Assembly (NCBI RefSeq): GCF_019797865.1
Contig: NZ_CP081869.1
Location: forward strand, 930,001-994,000
DNA from: Chenggangzhangella methanolivorans
GTDB lineage: Bacteria > Pseudomonadota > Alphaproteobacteria > Rhizobiales > Methylopilaceae
Length of the DNA: 64,000 nt
Direction of reading: 5' to 3'
Shown one piece after another: positions 17,541-25,209 of this stretch (its first letter is position 1; every line of letters begins with the position of its first letter). The notes under the pieces are model-generated. The model made no database searches. It worked only from the letters and a program-made list of their open reading frames with translations, and was not told the origin of the DNA. A program made the translations under genes and the position numbers.

Positions 17541-19166
17541 TCAGGGAATGACGCTGTCGCGGATCTCGACCTTCTGGTTCAGCGCAGTGAACCGAGGCGC
17601 CTCGGCGGCGCGACACGCGACGATGCGCAGATCGACGGCCTCGGGCGAAAAGGACGCCTTGGCGCTCGCGGCCTTGTCGCGCACATAGCCGGTGTCGAGG
17701 TCGCGCAGCACCAGGCCATCTACGCCCTCGAACTCCGACGCGATCGCGCCTGCGCGGACCATGACGTTCTGCAGCCGGACATCGGCGTGCCGGACGTCGG
17801 ACTTCCGATCCGCGCGCGTGACCCTGAAGCCGGCCACCGGCGCCGCGTCGCCGACGGACGGATCCGAAAACACCGAGAAGCCGCAGTTCTCGAAAGACGC
17901 GCCGCCAAGCGGCTTGAACGTGGTCGCATAGACCCCGCGAGCCAGCGTGCGGGCTTGGACGTTTCGAAACCTGACGTCCGAATAAGCCGGCGCAGCGCGG
18001 GCGTCGGCCTTCCTGTCCCGGAACCGCACGGCCGTCTTCGAATTCTCGATGATCCCGTCCACCAACGCGATCCGGGACGCGGTTCGAGACAGCGACAGGT
18101 CGGCGCCGGTCTGGTCGTGAAACACGACCGCTTCGTATCGATTTTCGTCCTGTCGGACCCCGTCGTCGTCTAAGCCGCCCGGCGACCTGATCTCGAAGTT
18201 CGAGATCCGAACGTCCGTCAGATCGAACGGCGCCCGCGACTTCGCGGCGACGACGAAGAAGATCGAAGTCTTGTGCGCGCCTTCAAGCAGGATGTTCCGC
18301 GCCGACACCTTCCGGCACGCGAGAAAAAAGAGGCCGCGCTGAATGAACGGCTCCTGCAGGGCCCCTCCGAAACGGTGGTCGCGCGCCTGATGCCGGAATC
18401 CGTCGATCTCGACGTCCTCGCAGCAGTTTAGCAGCAGACCGTGCTCTCCGTTGTAGGCGAGACACCTTTCGATCTTTATCCCGCTGACCGGCTGATCGAT
18501 CGCGTAGCCCCGCGCGTGGCGCGGCTTGTCGATGTTGAGGCCGAGGGCGGCGAGCGCATTTGTGCCCTCGCCGCCCTCGCACTCCCGCAAGGTGACGTCG
18601 CGGCTCGCGAAGCTGATGTCCCAGTTGTTTCCGGTGGTGTATTTTTGCACCTCGGTGCGCGACTTGCCCTTCAGGATCAGTCGTTCGAACAGGATCGCGC
18701 TCGACCGATACACTCCGACCGTGGCATTGCGCGGGTCACCGGCCGCGCCGGTCGCTTCGGCCTCGCATCTTTCCAACGTCGATCCGTTTCCGCGGATGGC
18801 GACATTGTGGACGTCGTCGAGCGCCCAGGCGACCTGCCCCCACCCAAATCCTCCCCGCTGACCGCCCTCGTAAGGCGAGGCCGCGACCCTGAAGGTCTCC
18901 TGTCGCGGAAAAACGATCTCGCCGCCCCCGCGTCGCGAAAGCTCGCGCGCGGCCTCTGTCAGCAAAGCCGCGTTTTTCTTCGCCTTGGCCAGAAGGTCCG
19001 GATCGTCGTCCGACACGGACCTGAACAGGCCCAGATCCGCCACGTCCACCCGTTGAGCAGACCGCCCCTCAGCGTCGTCGGCGCGCGCCAGAGTAGGGAG
19101 GCCGGGCAGAGACGCCGCCGCTCCCAGCGCCTGAATGAGCCTGCGACGGTCGATGCGAAGGCTCAT
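17541..19166 (-). CDS. Tat-exported parallel beta-helix protein
   Basis: 541 residues from ATG 19,166 (the frame is open further upstream to 19,325, but the extra 53 residues look non-coding). The N-terminus has the twin-arginine pattern RIDRRRLIQALGAAASLPGLPTLARA, so it should be exported folded. The body has repeated short beta-strand units (VAIRGNGSTLERC, ILFERLILKGKS, DVTLREC, IKIERCLAYNGEHGLLLNC, VRISNFEIRSPGG, VRFRNVQARTLARGVY), as in right-handed beta-helix or pectate-lyase-like folds. Polysaccharide binding or cleavage is a family-level guess; no catalytic residues can be assigned. It is convergent with the MBL gene. Confidence 0.7.
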   Translation of the reverse strand: MSLRIDRRRLIQALGAAASLPGLPTLARADDAEGRSAQRVDVADLGLFRSVSDDDPDLLAKAKKNAALLTEAARELSRRGGGEIVFPRQETFRVAASPYEGGQRGGFGWGQVAWALDDVHNVAIRGNGSTLERCEAEATGAAGDPRNATVGVYRSSAILFERLILKGKSRTEVQKYTTGNNWDISFASRDVTLRECEGGEGTNALAALGLNIDKPRHARGYAIDQPVSGIKIERCLAYNGEHGLLLNCCEDVEIDGFRHQARDHRFGGALQEPFIQRGLFFLACRKVSARNILLEGAHKTSIFFVVAAKSRAPFDLTDVRISNFEIRSPGGLDDDGVRQDENRYEAVVFHDQTGADLSLSRTASRIALVDGIIENSKTAVRFRDRKADARAAPAYSDVRFRNVQARTLARGVYATTFKPLGGASFENCGFSVFSDPSVGDAAPVAGFRVTRADRKSDVRHADVRLQNVMVRAGAIASEFEGVDGLVLRDLDTGYVRDKAASAKASFSPEAVDLRIVACRAAEAPRFTALNQKVEIRDSVIP

Positions 19167-19448
19167 GAGGATCCGATGGCCTTTCCGCGAACGCGACGCG
19201 CCCGCAAGGCGTCGCCGGGTCATCGACGACGCGTCTTGATCCTGCTGACCGGTCGCGGTTCCGCTCCCCGGATCAGAACCGGGTTCATGGCTGAAGATAA
19301 TCGAAAACCAGTCGGTTGCGATCAACCGGAGCTTCGTTCAGCCGGAGCCTCGATTTCCTGCGGCGGGCGGCGGCGAATGCGTTCAGCCAATCCCGGGCGT
19401 CGTCCGGCGATCGGCCCCGCCTTGCTGCGACGGGGCCGTTGGCGCCGC

Positions 19449-19709
19449 TCAGTCGTCCAGATGCTCGTTCGAGATCGAGCCGGTGCGCGGGTCGATGTGG
19501 AATTCGTAGATCTGGCCGTTCTTCACGCCCTTGGCCTCCCAGCGGCCGTCGTCGGCCTCGATCTCGGTCACCTGCGCGTAGCCGGCGTCCCTGGCCTTCT
19601 GGGTCGCTTGCTCGATGGTCATCCAATCCGCGCCAGGACGGTCAGCGAGCGCGGGGCTGATGAAGCCGAGCGCGAGAGCGGCGGCGAGGGCGATCTTGGC
19701 GGTGGTCAT
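19449..19709 (-). CDS. PepSY-domain periplasmic protein
   Basis: 86 residues from ATG 19,709, preceded by AAGGAG. A signal peptide (MTTAKIALAAALALGFISPALA) is followed by one PepSY domain: MTIEQATQKARDAGYAQVTEIEADDGRWEAKGVKNGQIYEFHIDPRTG. PepSY proteins are small periplasmic modulators, often of proteases or sensor kinases. It diverges from a second PepSY gene that heads a two-component operon, which suggests joint regulation. Confidence 0.82.
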   Translation of the reverse strand: MTTAKIALAAALALGFISPALADRPGADWMTIEQATQKARDAGYAQVTEIEADDGRWEAKGVKNGQIYEFHIDPRTGSISNEHLDD

Positions 19710-19820
19710 GTCCAAAGCTCCTTGGTGTGAACCTGTGGAGCCCTTTTGGCGGCGCGCCCCCATATTTCCCTGATAGGCTTTGTCAGCCGTTTATCAGCTT
19801 CGCCGCCTTAGCCTCCGACC

Positions 19821-20120
19821 ATGCCGAAACCTCTTCTTGCGCTCGCGACCGCCCTGCTCGTCTCTCTGTCCGCTCACGCCGCTTTCGGCGACGAGAGCGA
19901 CCAGGACCGGGCGCGCCGGGCGCTCGAGCGCGGCGAGATCCGCCCGCTCGACCAGGTGCTCGACGCCGCACGCAAGGCGCTGCCGGGAGACGTCGTCAAG
20001 GTGGAGCTCGACGAAGACGACGGACGCTGGACCTACGAGATCAAGATCCTGACGCCCAGCGGCGAGCGGCGCGAAGTCGAGATCGACGCGAAGTCGCTGC
20101 GTGTGCTGGAGATTGACTAG
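19821..20120 (+). CDS. PepSY-domain periplasmic protein, first gene of a two-component operon
   Basis: 99 residues: signal peptide (MPKPLLALATALLVSLSAHAAFG), then PLDQVLDAARKALPGDVVKVELDEDDGRWTYEIKILTPSGERREVEID, a single PepSY domain. Its stop is 2 nt before the response regulator start, so it is co-translated with the regulator and kinase. It may feed back on the sensor domain of the kinase. Confidence 0.82.
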   Translation: MPKPLLALATALLVSLSAHAAFGDESDQDRARRALERGEIRPLDQVLDAARKALPGDVVKVELDEDDGRWTYEIKILTPSGERREVEIDAKSLRVLEID

Positions 20121-20122
20121 GA

Positions 20123-20788
20123 ATGCGTGTGCTGGTGGTCGAAGACGAGCCTCGGATCGCCGCCGACGTGAAGCGCGGGCTCGAGCGCGCGGGCTTTGCG
20201 GTCGACCTCGCGGACGACGGCGAAAGCGCCTGGTTCCAGGCCGACGTCGAGACATATGACGCCCTGGTGCTGGACCTCGGCCTGCCGAAGCTCGACGGCC
20301 TGAGCGTCCTCAGAAAGCTCCGCGCCGCCGACAACGCCGTGCCGATCGTCATCCTGACCGCCCGCGACGGCTGGCGCGAACGCGTCGACGGCATCAACGC
20401 CGGGGCCGACGACTATCTGACGAAGCCGTTCCGGATGGAGGAACTCGTCGCACGGCTGCATGCGGTGCTGCGGCGGACGGTCGGCCAAGCCTCTCCGCTG
20501 ATGCGCGTCGGCGAACTCGAGCTCGACCCGCGCACGAAGATCGTTACGGTCTCAGGCAAGGCGCTGTCGCTGACGCCGCTCGAATATCGTCTGCTGGCCT
20601 ATCTCCTCCACCGGTGCGGCGACGTGGTCTCGGCCGGCGACCTGCTCGACCATGTGTATGAGAGCGGAACGGACAGAGAGGCCAACGCCATCGAGGCGCT
20701 GATCGCGCGGCTGCGCCGCAAGCTCGGACCGTCGCTGATCAAGACGCGTCGCGGCCACGGCTATGTCGTGCCGGCCAACGCGCGGTGA
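20123..20788 (+). CDS. OmpR/PhoP-family response regulator
   Basis: 221 residues. Receiver domain with phosphorylated Asp51 (LVLDLGLPKLDG), acidic pair VEDE at the N-terminus and Lys101 in LTKPF. The C-terminal winged helix has LSLTPLEYRLLAYLLHRCG and a recognition segment TDREANAIEALIARLRRKLG, ending KTRRGHGYVV. The kinase gene starts as GTG inside its stop (GTGA), so the pair is coupled. Confidence 0.92.
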   Translation: MRVLVVEDEPRIAADVKRGLERAGFAVDLADDGESAWFQADVETYDALVLDLGLPKLDGLSVLRKLRAADNAVPIVILTARDGWRERVDGINAGADDYLTKPFRMEELVARLHAVLRRTVGQASPLMRVGELELDPRTKIVTVSGKALSLTPLEYRLLAYLLHRCGDVVSAGDLLDHVYESGTDREANAIEALIARLRRKLGPSLIKTRRGHGYVVPANAR

Positions 20789-22137
20789 CGCGCGGCTCGC
20801 TCCGTCTTCGCCTCAGCATCGCGGCCGCGGCGCTTGTGGCGCTCGCGCTCGCGCTCGGCGGCGTCGGGCTGTTCCTGCTCTTCGAAGCGGCGCTCGACCG
20901 GCGCACCGCTGACGAACTGAACCACACCGCCCGGCTCCTCGCCGGCGGCGTCGGCTTCGACGCTTCCGGCGGAATAACGGTCGACCGGCCGCCTGCAGAC
21001 CCACGCTATGCGACGCCCTATGGCGGCCTCTACTGGCAAATCGAAAGCGCAGAAAAGGAGCCGCTGCGCTCGCGCTCGCTGTGGGACCAGACCATCGCCC
21101 TGCCCCGTTCGCCCGACGCCGACATGGCTCATCACGCCACGATCGATCTCGAAGGCTTCGACGGGAGGCCGCTCATTGTGGTGTTCCGCACCGTCCGGAT
21201 CGCGTCCGCGCCGAACAAGCCGCTTGTCGTGATCACCGTCGCTATGGACCGCGGCCAGCTCGCGGCGAGTCGCGGCATGGTGCTCTGGCTGCTTCCCGCC
21301 TCGCTCGCGGCGCTCGGACTTCTTCTCGCCCTCGCCATGGCGGCCTTCGTGCGCCGCGCGCTCAGCCCGTTCAGGACGCTTCGCGGAGAATTGCAGCGCG
21401 TGCATGACGGACGCGACGAGCGCCTCCGCGGCAGCTATCCAAGCGAGGTCCAGCCGCTGGTCGACGATCTGAACCGGCTCGTGGCCCAACAGGAGTCAGC
21501 GCTTGGACGCGCGCGGACGCAAGCGGCGGACATGGCTCACGGACTGAAGACCCCGCTTGCGGTGCTCGACGCTCTCGCGCGCAGGATAGAGGAGCGCCAC
21601 CCCGCGCTGAGCGCCGAGATCGACGAGCAGTCGCTCGCCATGCAGGAGCAGGTGTCGCGAACGATCGCCCGGGCGCGGAGCGCGACGGCCGCCGGACTCC
21701 AGAAGAGATCGACCCCCGTCGCGCCGGTGCTGGGGCAACTGGTCGCGGCGATGAAGAGCCTGCCCGGTTCGGACCGGATCTCGTGGCGCGTCGAGACGTC
21801 CGGGCACGCTCTGTACCCAGCATCCGAGGGCGAGCTTCTCGAGATGCTCGGCAACCTTGTGGACAACGCGCGCAAATGGGCCCGGACGAGCGTGACGATC
21901 TCCGTCGTGGCGAAGTCCGGCGGCGGGGCGATTTCAGTCGAGGACGACGGGCCGGGAATGGCCGCGGCTGAGATGGCCGCGATCGACCGGGGACGACGCT
22001 GGGACGAGGCGACGCCGGGCACCGGTTTCGGGCTTGCGATCACGCGCGACCTCGCCGCCTCGACGGGCGCACGCCTGCGCCTGTCGGCCGCGCCTTCGCG
22101 CGGGCTTCGGGCCGGGATCGAATGGGGGGACGGGTGA
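20785..22137 (+). CDS. PhoQ-like sensor histidine kinase
   Basis: 450 residues. Two membrane segments (about 10-32 and 167-190) flank a periplasmic sensor of about 130 residues. HAMP-like linker, then the H-box DMAHGLKTPLAVL, N-box LGNLVDNARKWA, G1 VEDDGPGM and G2 TGFGLAITRDLA. The arrangement is that of PhoQ-type kinases paired with PepSY proteins. The signal sensed is unknown; in related systems it is often divalent cations or envelope stress. GTG start overlapping the regulator stop. Confidence 0.9.
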   Translation: MTRGSLRLRLSIAAAALVALALALGGVGLFLLFEAALDRRTADELNHTARLLAGGVGFDASGGITVDRPPADPRYATPYGGLYWQIESAEKEPLRSRSLWDQTIALPRSPDADMAHHATIDLEGFDGRPLIVVFRTVRIASAPNKPLVVITVAMDRGQLAASRGMVLWLLPASLAALGLLLALAMAAFVRRALSPFRTLRGELQRVHDGRDERLRGSYPSEVQPLVDDLNRLVAQQESALGRARTQAADMAHGLKTPLAVLDALARRIEERHPALSAEIDEQSLAMQEQVSRTIARARSATAAGLQKRSTPVAPVLGQLVAAMKSLPGSDRISWRVETSGHALYPASEGELLEMLGNLVDNARKWARTSVTISVVAKSGGGAISVEDDGPGMAAAEMAAIDRGRRWDEATPGTGFGLAITRDLAASTGARLRLSAAPSRGLRAGIEWGDG

Positions 22138-22177
22138 AAGTCGCGCCTCTCGCCTTGCGGGCATGAGGGTTTTCGGC

Positions 22178-22253
22178 TGGTAGGCCTGGCCGGACTTGAA
22201 CCGACAACCAGACCGTTATGAGCGGTCGGCTCTAACCATTGAGCTACAGGCCC
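22178..22253 (-). tRNA. tRNA with CAT anticodon, probably tRNA-Ile2
   Basis: 76 nt including an encoded CCA. Acceptor GGGCCTG pairs with CAGGCCT, D arm GCTC/GAGC, anticodon stem GACCG/CGGTC around loop CTCATAA, T arm GTCGG/CCGGC. The anticodon CAT fits Met or the lysidine-modified Ile2; the CTCATAA loop and G-C rich acceptor resemble bacterial Ile2 species more than elongator Met. The cloverleaf is complete; the isotype is less sure. Confidence 0.9.
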
Positions 22254-22450
22254 CCGCGGCAGGGATACGCCGAAGCGGGGCGGCTTGTCATCTCGGCTTT
22301 GACGACTGCGGTCCCGGAAAACGACCCTCCGCGCCTTCCGCTCGGGCGCCTTGCGCGCCATCATGGTTCTCAGGAGCCGAACAAGCGCCCGGGACAAACC
22401 GGGCCAGGCGGCTCCGCCGCGGCCGACCGCGAGAGGAGAGGACCCCCGAG

Positions 22451-22648
22451 ATGAGCGACGTCAGGACTCCGCCCGAACCCTTCCTGTCCACCAACATCGA
22501 GCCTCATCCTCCTCATCCCGCCGACAAGGCCGGAGCCGAGGCGTTGCGCAACCCGCCCACGACCTTGCGGATCGTGATCGTGCTCTATGCGATCGCGCTC
22601 GTCGCGATGGTGGTCGCGATCGCGGTGCTGAAATCCCCAGGAAGCTGA
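22451..22648 (+). CDS. Small single-span membrane protein
   Basis: 65 residues from ATG 22,451, preceded by a purine-rich GAGAGGAGAGGA. A Pro/His-rich soluble N-terminus (PPEPFLSTNIEPHPPHPADK) is followed by one membrane segment (TLRIVIVLYAIALVAMVVAIAVL) and a short tail KSPGS. I do not recognise a family. The 197 nt between the tRNA and this gene show no other feature. Confidence 0.55.
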   Translation: MSDVRTPPEPFLSTNIEPHPPHPADKAGAEALRNPPTTLRIVIVLYAIALVAMVVAIAVLKSPGS

Positions 22649-22689
22649 AGCCTCCCACGTGACGGCGCTCGCTGCGGTCCTGCGAACTG

Positions 22690-22729
22690 CTATAAAATAG
22701 AAGACGTCCCGCGCGCCGGGACGCCTTCT
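22690..22729 (+). promoter_or_regulatory. Promoter -10 and 13-bp dyad before the GntR gene
   Basis: TATAAAATAG at 22,691-22,700 looks like a -10 box. It runs into a dyad whose arms (22,699-22,711 and 22,717-22,729) match at 12 of 13 positions with a 5-nt loop. No T-run follows, so an operator for autoregulation fits better than a terminator of the small upstream gene, though both remain possible. Confidence 0.4.
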
Positions 22730-22756
22730 GCCGCGTTTCGAGGACCGCCTTTCCAC

Positions 22757-23509
22757 ATGACCGCGCCCGCCACGACCGAAACAGGCGCCGCCGCGGAGGA
22801 AGGGCTCGGCTTCCGCCCGCTCTACGCGCAAGTGCGCGATCGGCTGATCCGGCGGCTCGTGGACGGCGTCTGGGCGCCCGGCGAGCCCCTGCCGAGCGAG
22901 ATGCAGCTCGCCGCCGAGCTCGGCGTCAGCCAGGGCACGGTGCGCAAGGCGCTGGACGCCATGGCGGCGGAGAACCTGGTGGTGCGCCGGCAGGGGCGCG
23001 GCACCTTCGTCGCGCGGCATGACGAAGAACGGATCATGTTCCAGTTCTTCAAGCTGGTCGGCGACGACGGGGCCCGCACCTTCCCGCAAAGCCGGGTGCT
23101 GTCGGTTTCGGCCGCGCGCGCCAACGCCGGCGAGCGAGACGCGCTGAAGCTCGAGCGGGACGCCAAGGTCGTGCGCATCCGGCGGCTGCGCTCCTTCGGC
23201 GAGACGCCGGCGATCGTCGAGACGCTGACTCTGCCGGAGACGATTTTTCCCGGCCTGTCGGCGATGGAGATTCCGAACAATCTCTATGGGCTCTACGCCA
23301 TGCATTTCGGCGTGACCGTCGCGAGCACGCGCGAGCGCATCAAGGCGGTCGCGACATGCGCGCAGGACGCCGAGACGCTCGGCGTTCCGGCCGGAACGCC
23401 CGCGCTCAAGATCGACCGGCTGGCGCTGTCGATCGAGCGCCAGCCGGTCGAATGGCGCGTCTCGGTGTGCCTCACCGAGCGCTTCCACTATCTGTCGGAG
23501 CTCCGCTGA
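22757..23509 (+). CDS. GntR-family regulator with UTRA domain
   Basis: 250 residues. N-terminal winged helix: YAQVRDRLIRRLVDGVWAPGEPLPSEMQLAAELGVSQGTVRKALDAMAAENLVVRRQGRGTFV, a full GntR signature. The C-terminal half (about 95-245) is a UTRA effector domain of the HutC type ending KIDRLALSIERQPVEWRVSVCLTERFHYLSEL. It is convergent with a TctC-like gene and lies 1.4 kb before the suyAB genes, so it is the likely regulator of the sulfolactate cluster; this is inferred from position. Confidence 0.88.
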   Translation: MTAPATTETGAAAEEGLGFRPLYAQVRDRLIRRLVDGVWAPGEPLPSEMQLAAELGVSQGTVRKALDAMAAENLVVRRQGRGTFVARHDEERIMFQFFKLVGDDGARTFPQSRVLSVSAARANAGERDALKLERDAKVVRIRRLRSFGETPAIVETLTLPETIFPGLSAMEIPNNLYGLYAMHFGVTVASTRERIKAVATCAQDAETLGVPAGTPALKIDRLALSIERQPVEWRVSVCLTERFHYLSELR

Positions 23510-23513
23510 AAGC

Positions 23514-23531
23514 CCGGCCCCGAAGGGCCGG
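23514..23531. terminator. Hairpin between convergent genes
   Basis: A perfect 7-bp stem CCGGCCC/GGGCCGG with a CGAA tetraloop lies in the 33-nt gap between the GntR and TctC-like genes. There is no T-run, so termination is possible but not certain. Confidence 0.4.
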
Positions 23532-23542
23532 TGCGGCGCGGT

Positions 23543-24553
23543 TCAGTTCTGGACCTTCTGCTCCCCGCTTTCGGCGAAGACCTTCTTCCAGGTCGCGATC
23601 TCCCGCTCGAACTTGGCCTTGTGGGCCTCGACGCTGAGCTCCGCCTCGGGGAACACCGACGTGCCCACCTCCTTGAAGCGGGCGACGATCTTGGGATCCT
23701 TCAGCGCGACCTGAAGCGCGTCATGAAGCTTCGTCACGACTTCGGCGGGCGCGCCCTTCGGCGCGTAGAGCGCGTGCCAGATCTGGAACTCAAATCCCTT
23801 CAGGCCCGCCTCCTCGAAGGTCGGCAGATCCTTGACGACGTCGAGGCGCTGCTTGGACGAAACCGCATACGCCTTCACCTTGCCGGCGAGGAACGGCGGC
23901 ACGCCGGTGGTCGACTGGTCGCAGAGCACGTCGACCTGACCGCCCATCATGTCGTTCAGCGCCGGCGCGTTGCCGCGATAGCTGATGAGATTGAACTTTG
24001 AGCCGAGCGCCCGCTGCAGCAGCAGCGCGCAGAGATGCGAGTTCGACCCGATCCCGGCATGCGCCACCGACACCGACGGCCCGTCGGACTTCAACTTCGC
24101 GAACATCGCCTTTGCGTCGGCGGCCGGAAAGGCGGTCTTGGACGTCAGGATCATCGGGCCGCCGTTGACGAGCCCGAGCGGCTGGAAGGCGGTTCCCGCG
24201 TCGTAACCGAGATTGTCGTAGAGCGAGGCCGAGGCGGCGAGCGCCACGTGGTGGATCAGCAGCGTGTAGCCGTCCGGCTCGGCGCGGGCGACGCGCGCGG
24301 CCGCAAGCGTGCCGCCGGCGCCGGTCACGTTCTCGATCACGATCTGCTGGCCGATCGTCTTCGACATCGAGTCGCCGACGAGGCGCGCGATGATGTCGCT
24401 CGGACCGCCAGCCGCGAAGGGCACGATCAGCGTGACCACGCGGTCGGGATAAGCGGCGCGCGCCGGCGAAGCGGCGGCCGTGAGCGCGACCGCGACGCCG
24501 GCCGCGGCGGCCACGGATCTGAAAAGTGCGAGAAAGCGCGTCTTCGACGTCAT
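23543..24553 (-). CDS. Tripartite tricarboxylate transporter substrate-binding protein (TctC/Bug family)
   Basis: 336 residues from ATG 24,553, with GGGAGG upstream; the open frame reaches further but the extra residues look non-coding. Signal peptide, then YPDRVVTLIVPFAAGGPSDIIARLVGDSMSKTIGQQIVIENVTGAGG, the family hallmark, and later MMGGQVDVLCDQSTTGVP. Such proteins bind carboxylates in the periplasm for TctAB-type carriers. No tctA or tctB lies in the window. It diverges from suyA, so sulfolactate is a plausible ligand by context; TTT-type carriers are associated with sulfolactate uptake in other bacteria. Confidence 0.85.
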   Translation of the reverse strand: MTSKTRFLALFRSVAAAAGVAVALTAAASPARAAYPDRVVTLIVPFAAGGPSDIIARLVGDSMSKTIGQQIVIENVTGAGGTLAAARVARAEPDGYTLLIHHVALAASASLYDNLGYDAGTAFQPLGLVNGGPMILTSKTAFPAADAKAMFAKLKSDGPSVSVAHAGIGSNSHLCALLLQRALGSKFNLISYRGNAPALNDMMGGQVDVLCDQSTTGVPPFLAGKVKAYAVSSKQRLDVVKDLPTFEEAGLKGFEFQIWHALYAPKGAPAEVVTKLHDALQVALKDPKIVARFKEVGTSVFPEAELSVEAHKAKFEREIATWKKVFAESGEQKVQN

Positions 24554-24690
24554 GCGGAGCCTCCCGGCGGGTTTCGTTTCCTCTGGCGCGGCGGCGGATC
24601 TTTCTCGTCCGCCTGCCCGCCCGGCGCGGGGCGTTTCACCCTCGCGCCGACGTGCAGCCGATCGGCTGCGACCCGAATACGGTATCATAT

Positions 24691-24700
24691 CTTATATAAG
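24691..24700. promoter_or_regulatory. CTTATATAAG palindrome, candidate GntR operator
   Basis: A perfect 10-bp palindrome in the 332-bp divergent region between the TctC-like gene and suyA. A near-identical site lies 122 bp downstream. GntR regulators bind short palindromes of this size. The rest of the region is unusually AT-rich for this chromosome but holds no gene. Confidence 0.45.
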
Positions 24701-24812
24701 ACTAGCGCCGATCGAGAGGTTTGGGACGCCACATTCCAGTTTTTCTACGACTTGAGTCAAGATACTCGGAAAGATCAGACGAGGGCCCGTTGACGCACGA
24801 AATGTCTTGTGT

Positions 24813-24822
24813 CTTATACAAG
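24813..24822. promoter_or_regulatory. CTTATACAAG palindrome, second candidate GntR operator
   Basis: Differs from the upstream CTTATATAAG by one base and is itself a palindrome with one mismatch; both are flanked by T on the left (TCTTATAYAAGA). It lies 63 nt before the suyA start, a position where a bound repressor would block suyA transcription. Confidence 0.45.
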
Positions 24823-24885
24823 AGTAAGAGCGCACGGATGAACCGACGACGCGCCGCCGGATCACGCGAGGAGGATCGCCTGACG

Positions 24886-25197
24886 ATGAGCGACAAGACC
24901 AACGGGGACGGCCGCGTCCCGCACGTTCTCGCCCACAGCCCGAAGGACAATGTCGCCGTCGCGGTGATCGAGGGACTGAAGGCCGAGACCGACGCTTTCG
25001 GCGTCGTGACCGAGAACAACGAGAGCTTCGGGATCTACGTGAAGAACGACATCCCGATCGGCCACAAGGTCGCGCTCACCGATCTCAAGGCCGGCGACAC
25101 GGTGATCAAGTACGGCCAGGACGTCGGCAGGATCGTCGCGGACATCGCCAAGGGCGAACACGTCCATACGCAGAACATGAAGACGAAGCGCTGGTGA
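24886..25197 (+). CDS. suyA: Sulfolactate sulfo-lyase small subunit (UxaA N-terminal/SAF domain)
   Basis: 103 residues from ATG 24,886 behind CGAGGAGGA. It is a stand-alone SAF-type domain as in the UxaA/GarD dehydratases: YVKNDIPIGHKVALTDLKAGDTVIKYGQDVGRIVADIAKGEHVHTQNMKTKRW. This is the small subunit of a two-subunit dehydratase-like lyase. The specific call to (2R)-3-sulfolactate sulfo-lyase rests on the neighbours: a matching large subunit 12 nt downstream and two dehydrogenases of the SlcC and ComC types. Altronate/galactarate-type dehydratase subunits remain the alternative. Confidence 0.7.
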   Translation: MSDKTNGDGRVPHVLAHSPKDNVAVAVIEGLKAETDAFGVVTENNESFGIYVKNDIPIGHKVALTDLKAGDTVIKYGQDVGRIVADIAKGEHVHTQNMKTKRW

Positions 25198-25209
25198 GGA
25201 GACACGACC

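Noticed and set aside
19285-19626. A 113-codon minus-strand frame overlapping the PepSY gene
   Set aside because: It overlaps the PepSY gene in another frame, has no signal peptide or motif, and the PepSY frame has a strong ribosome site.
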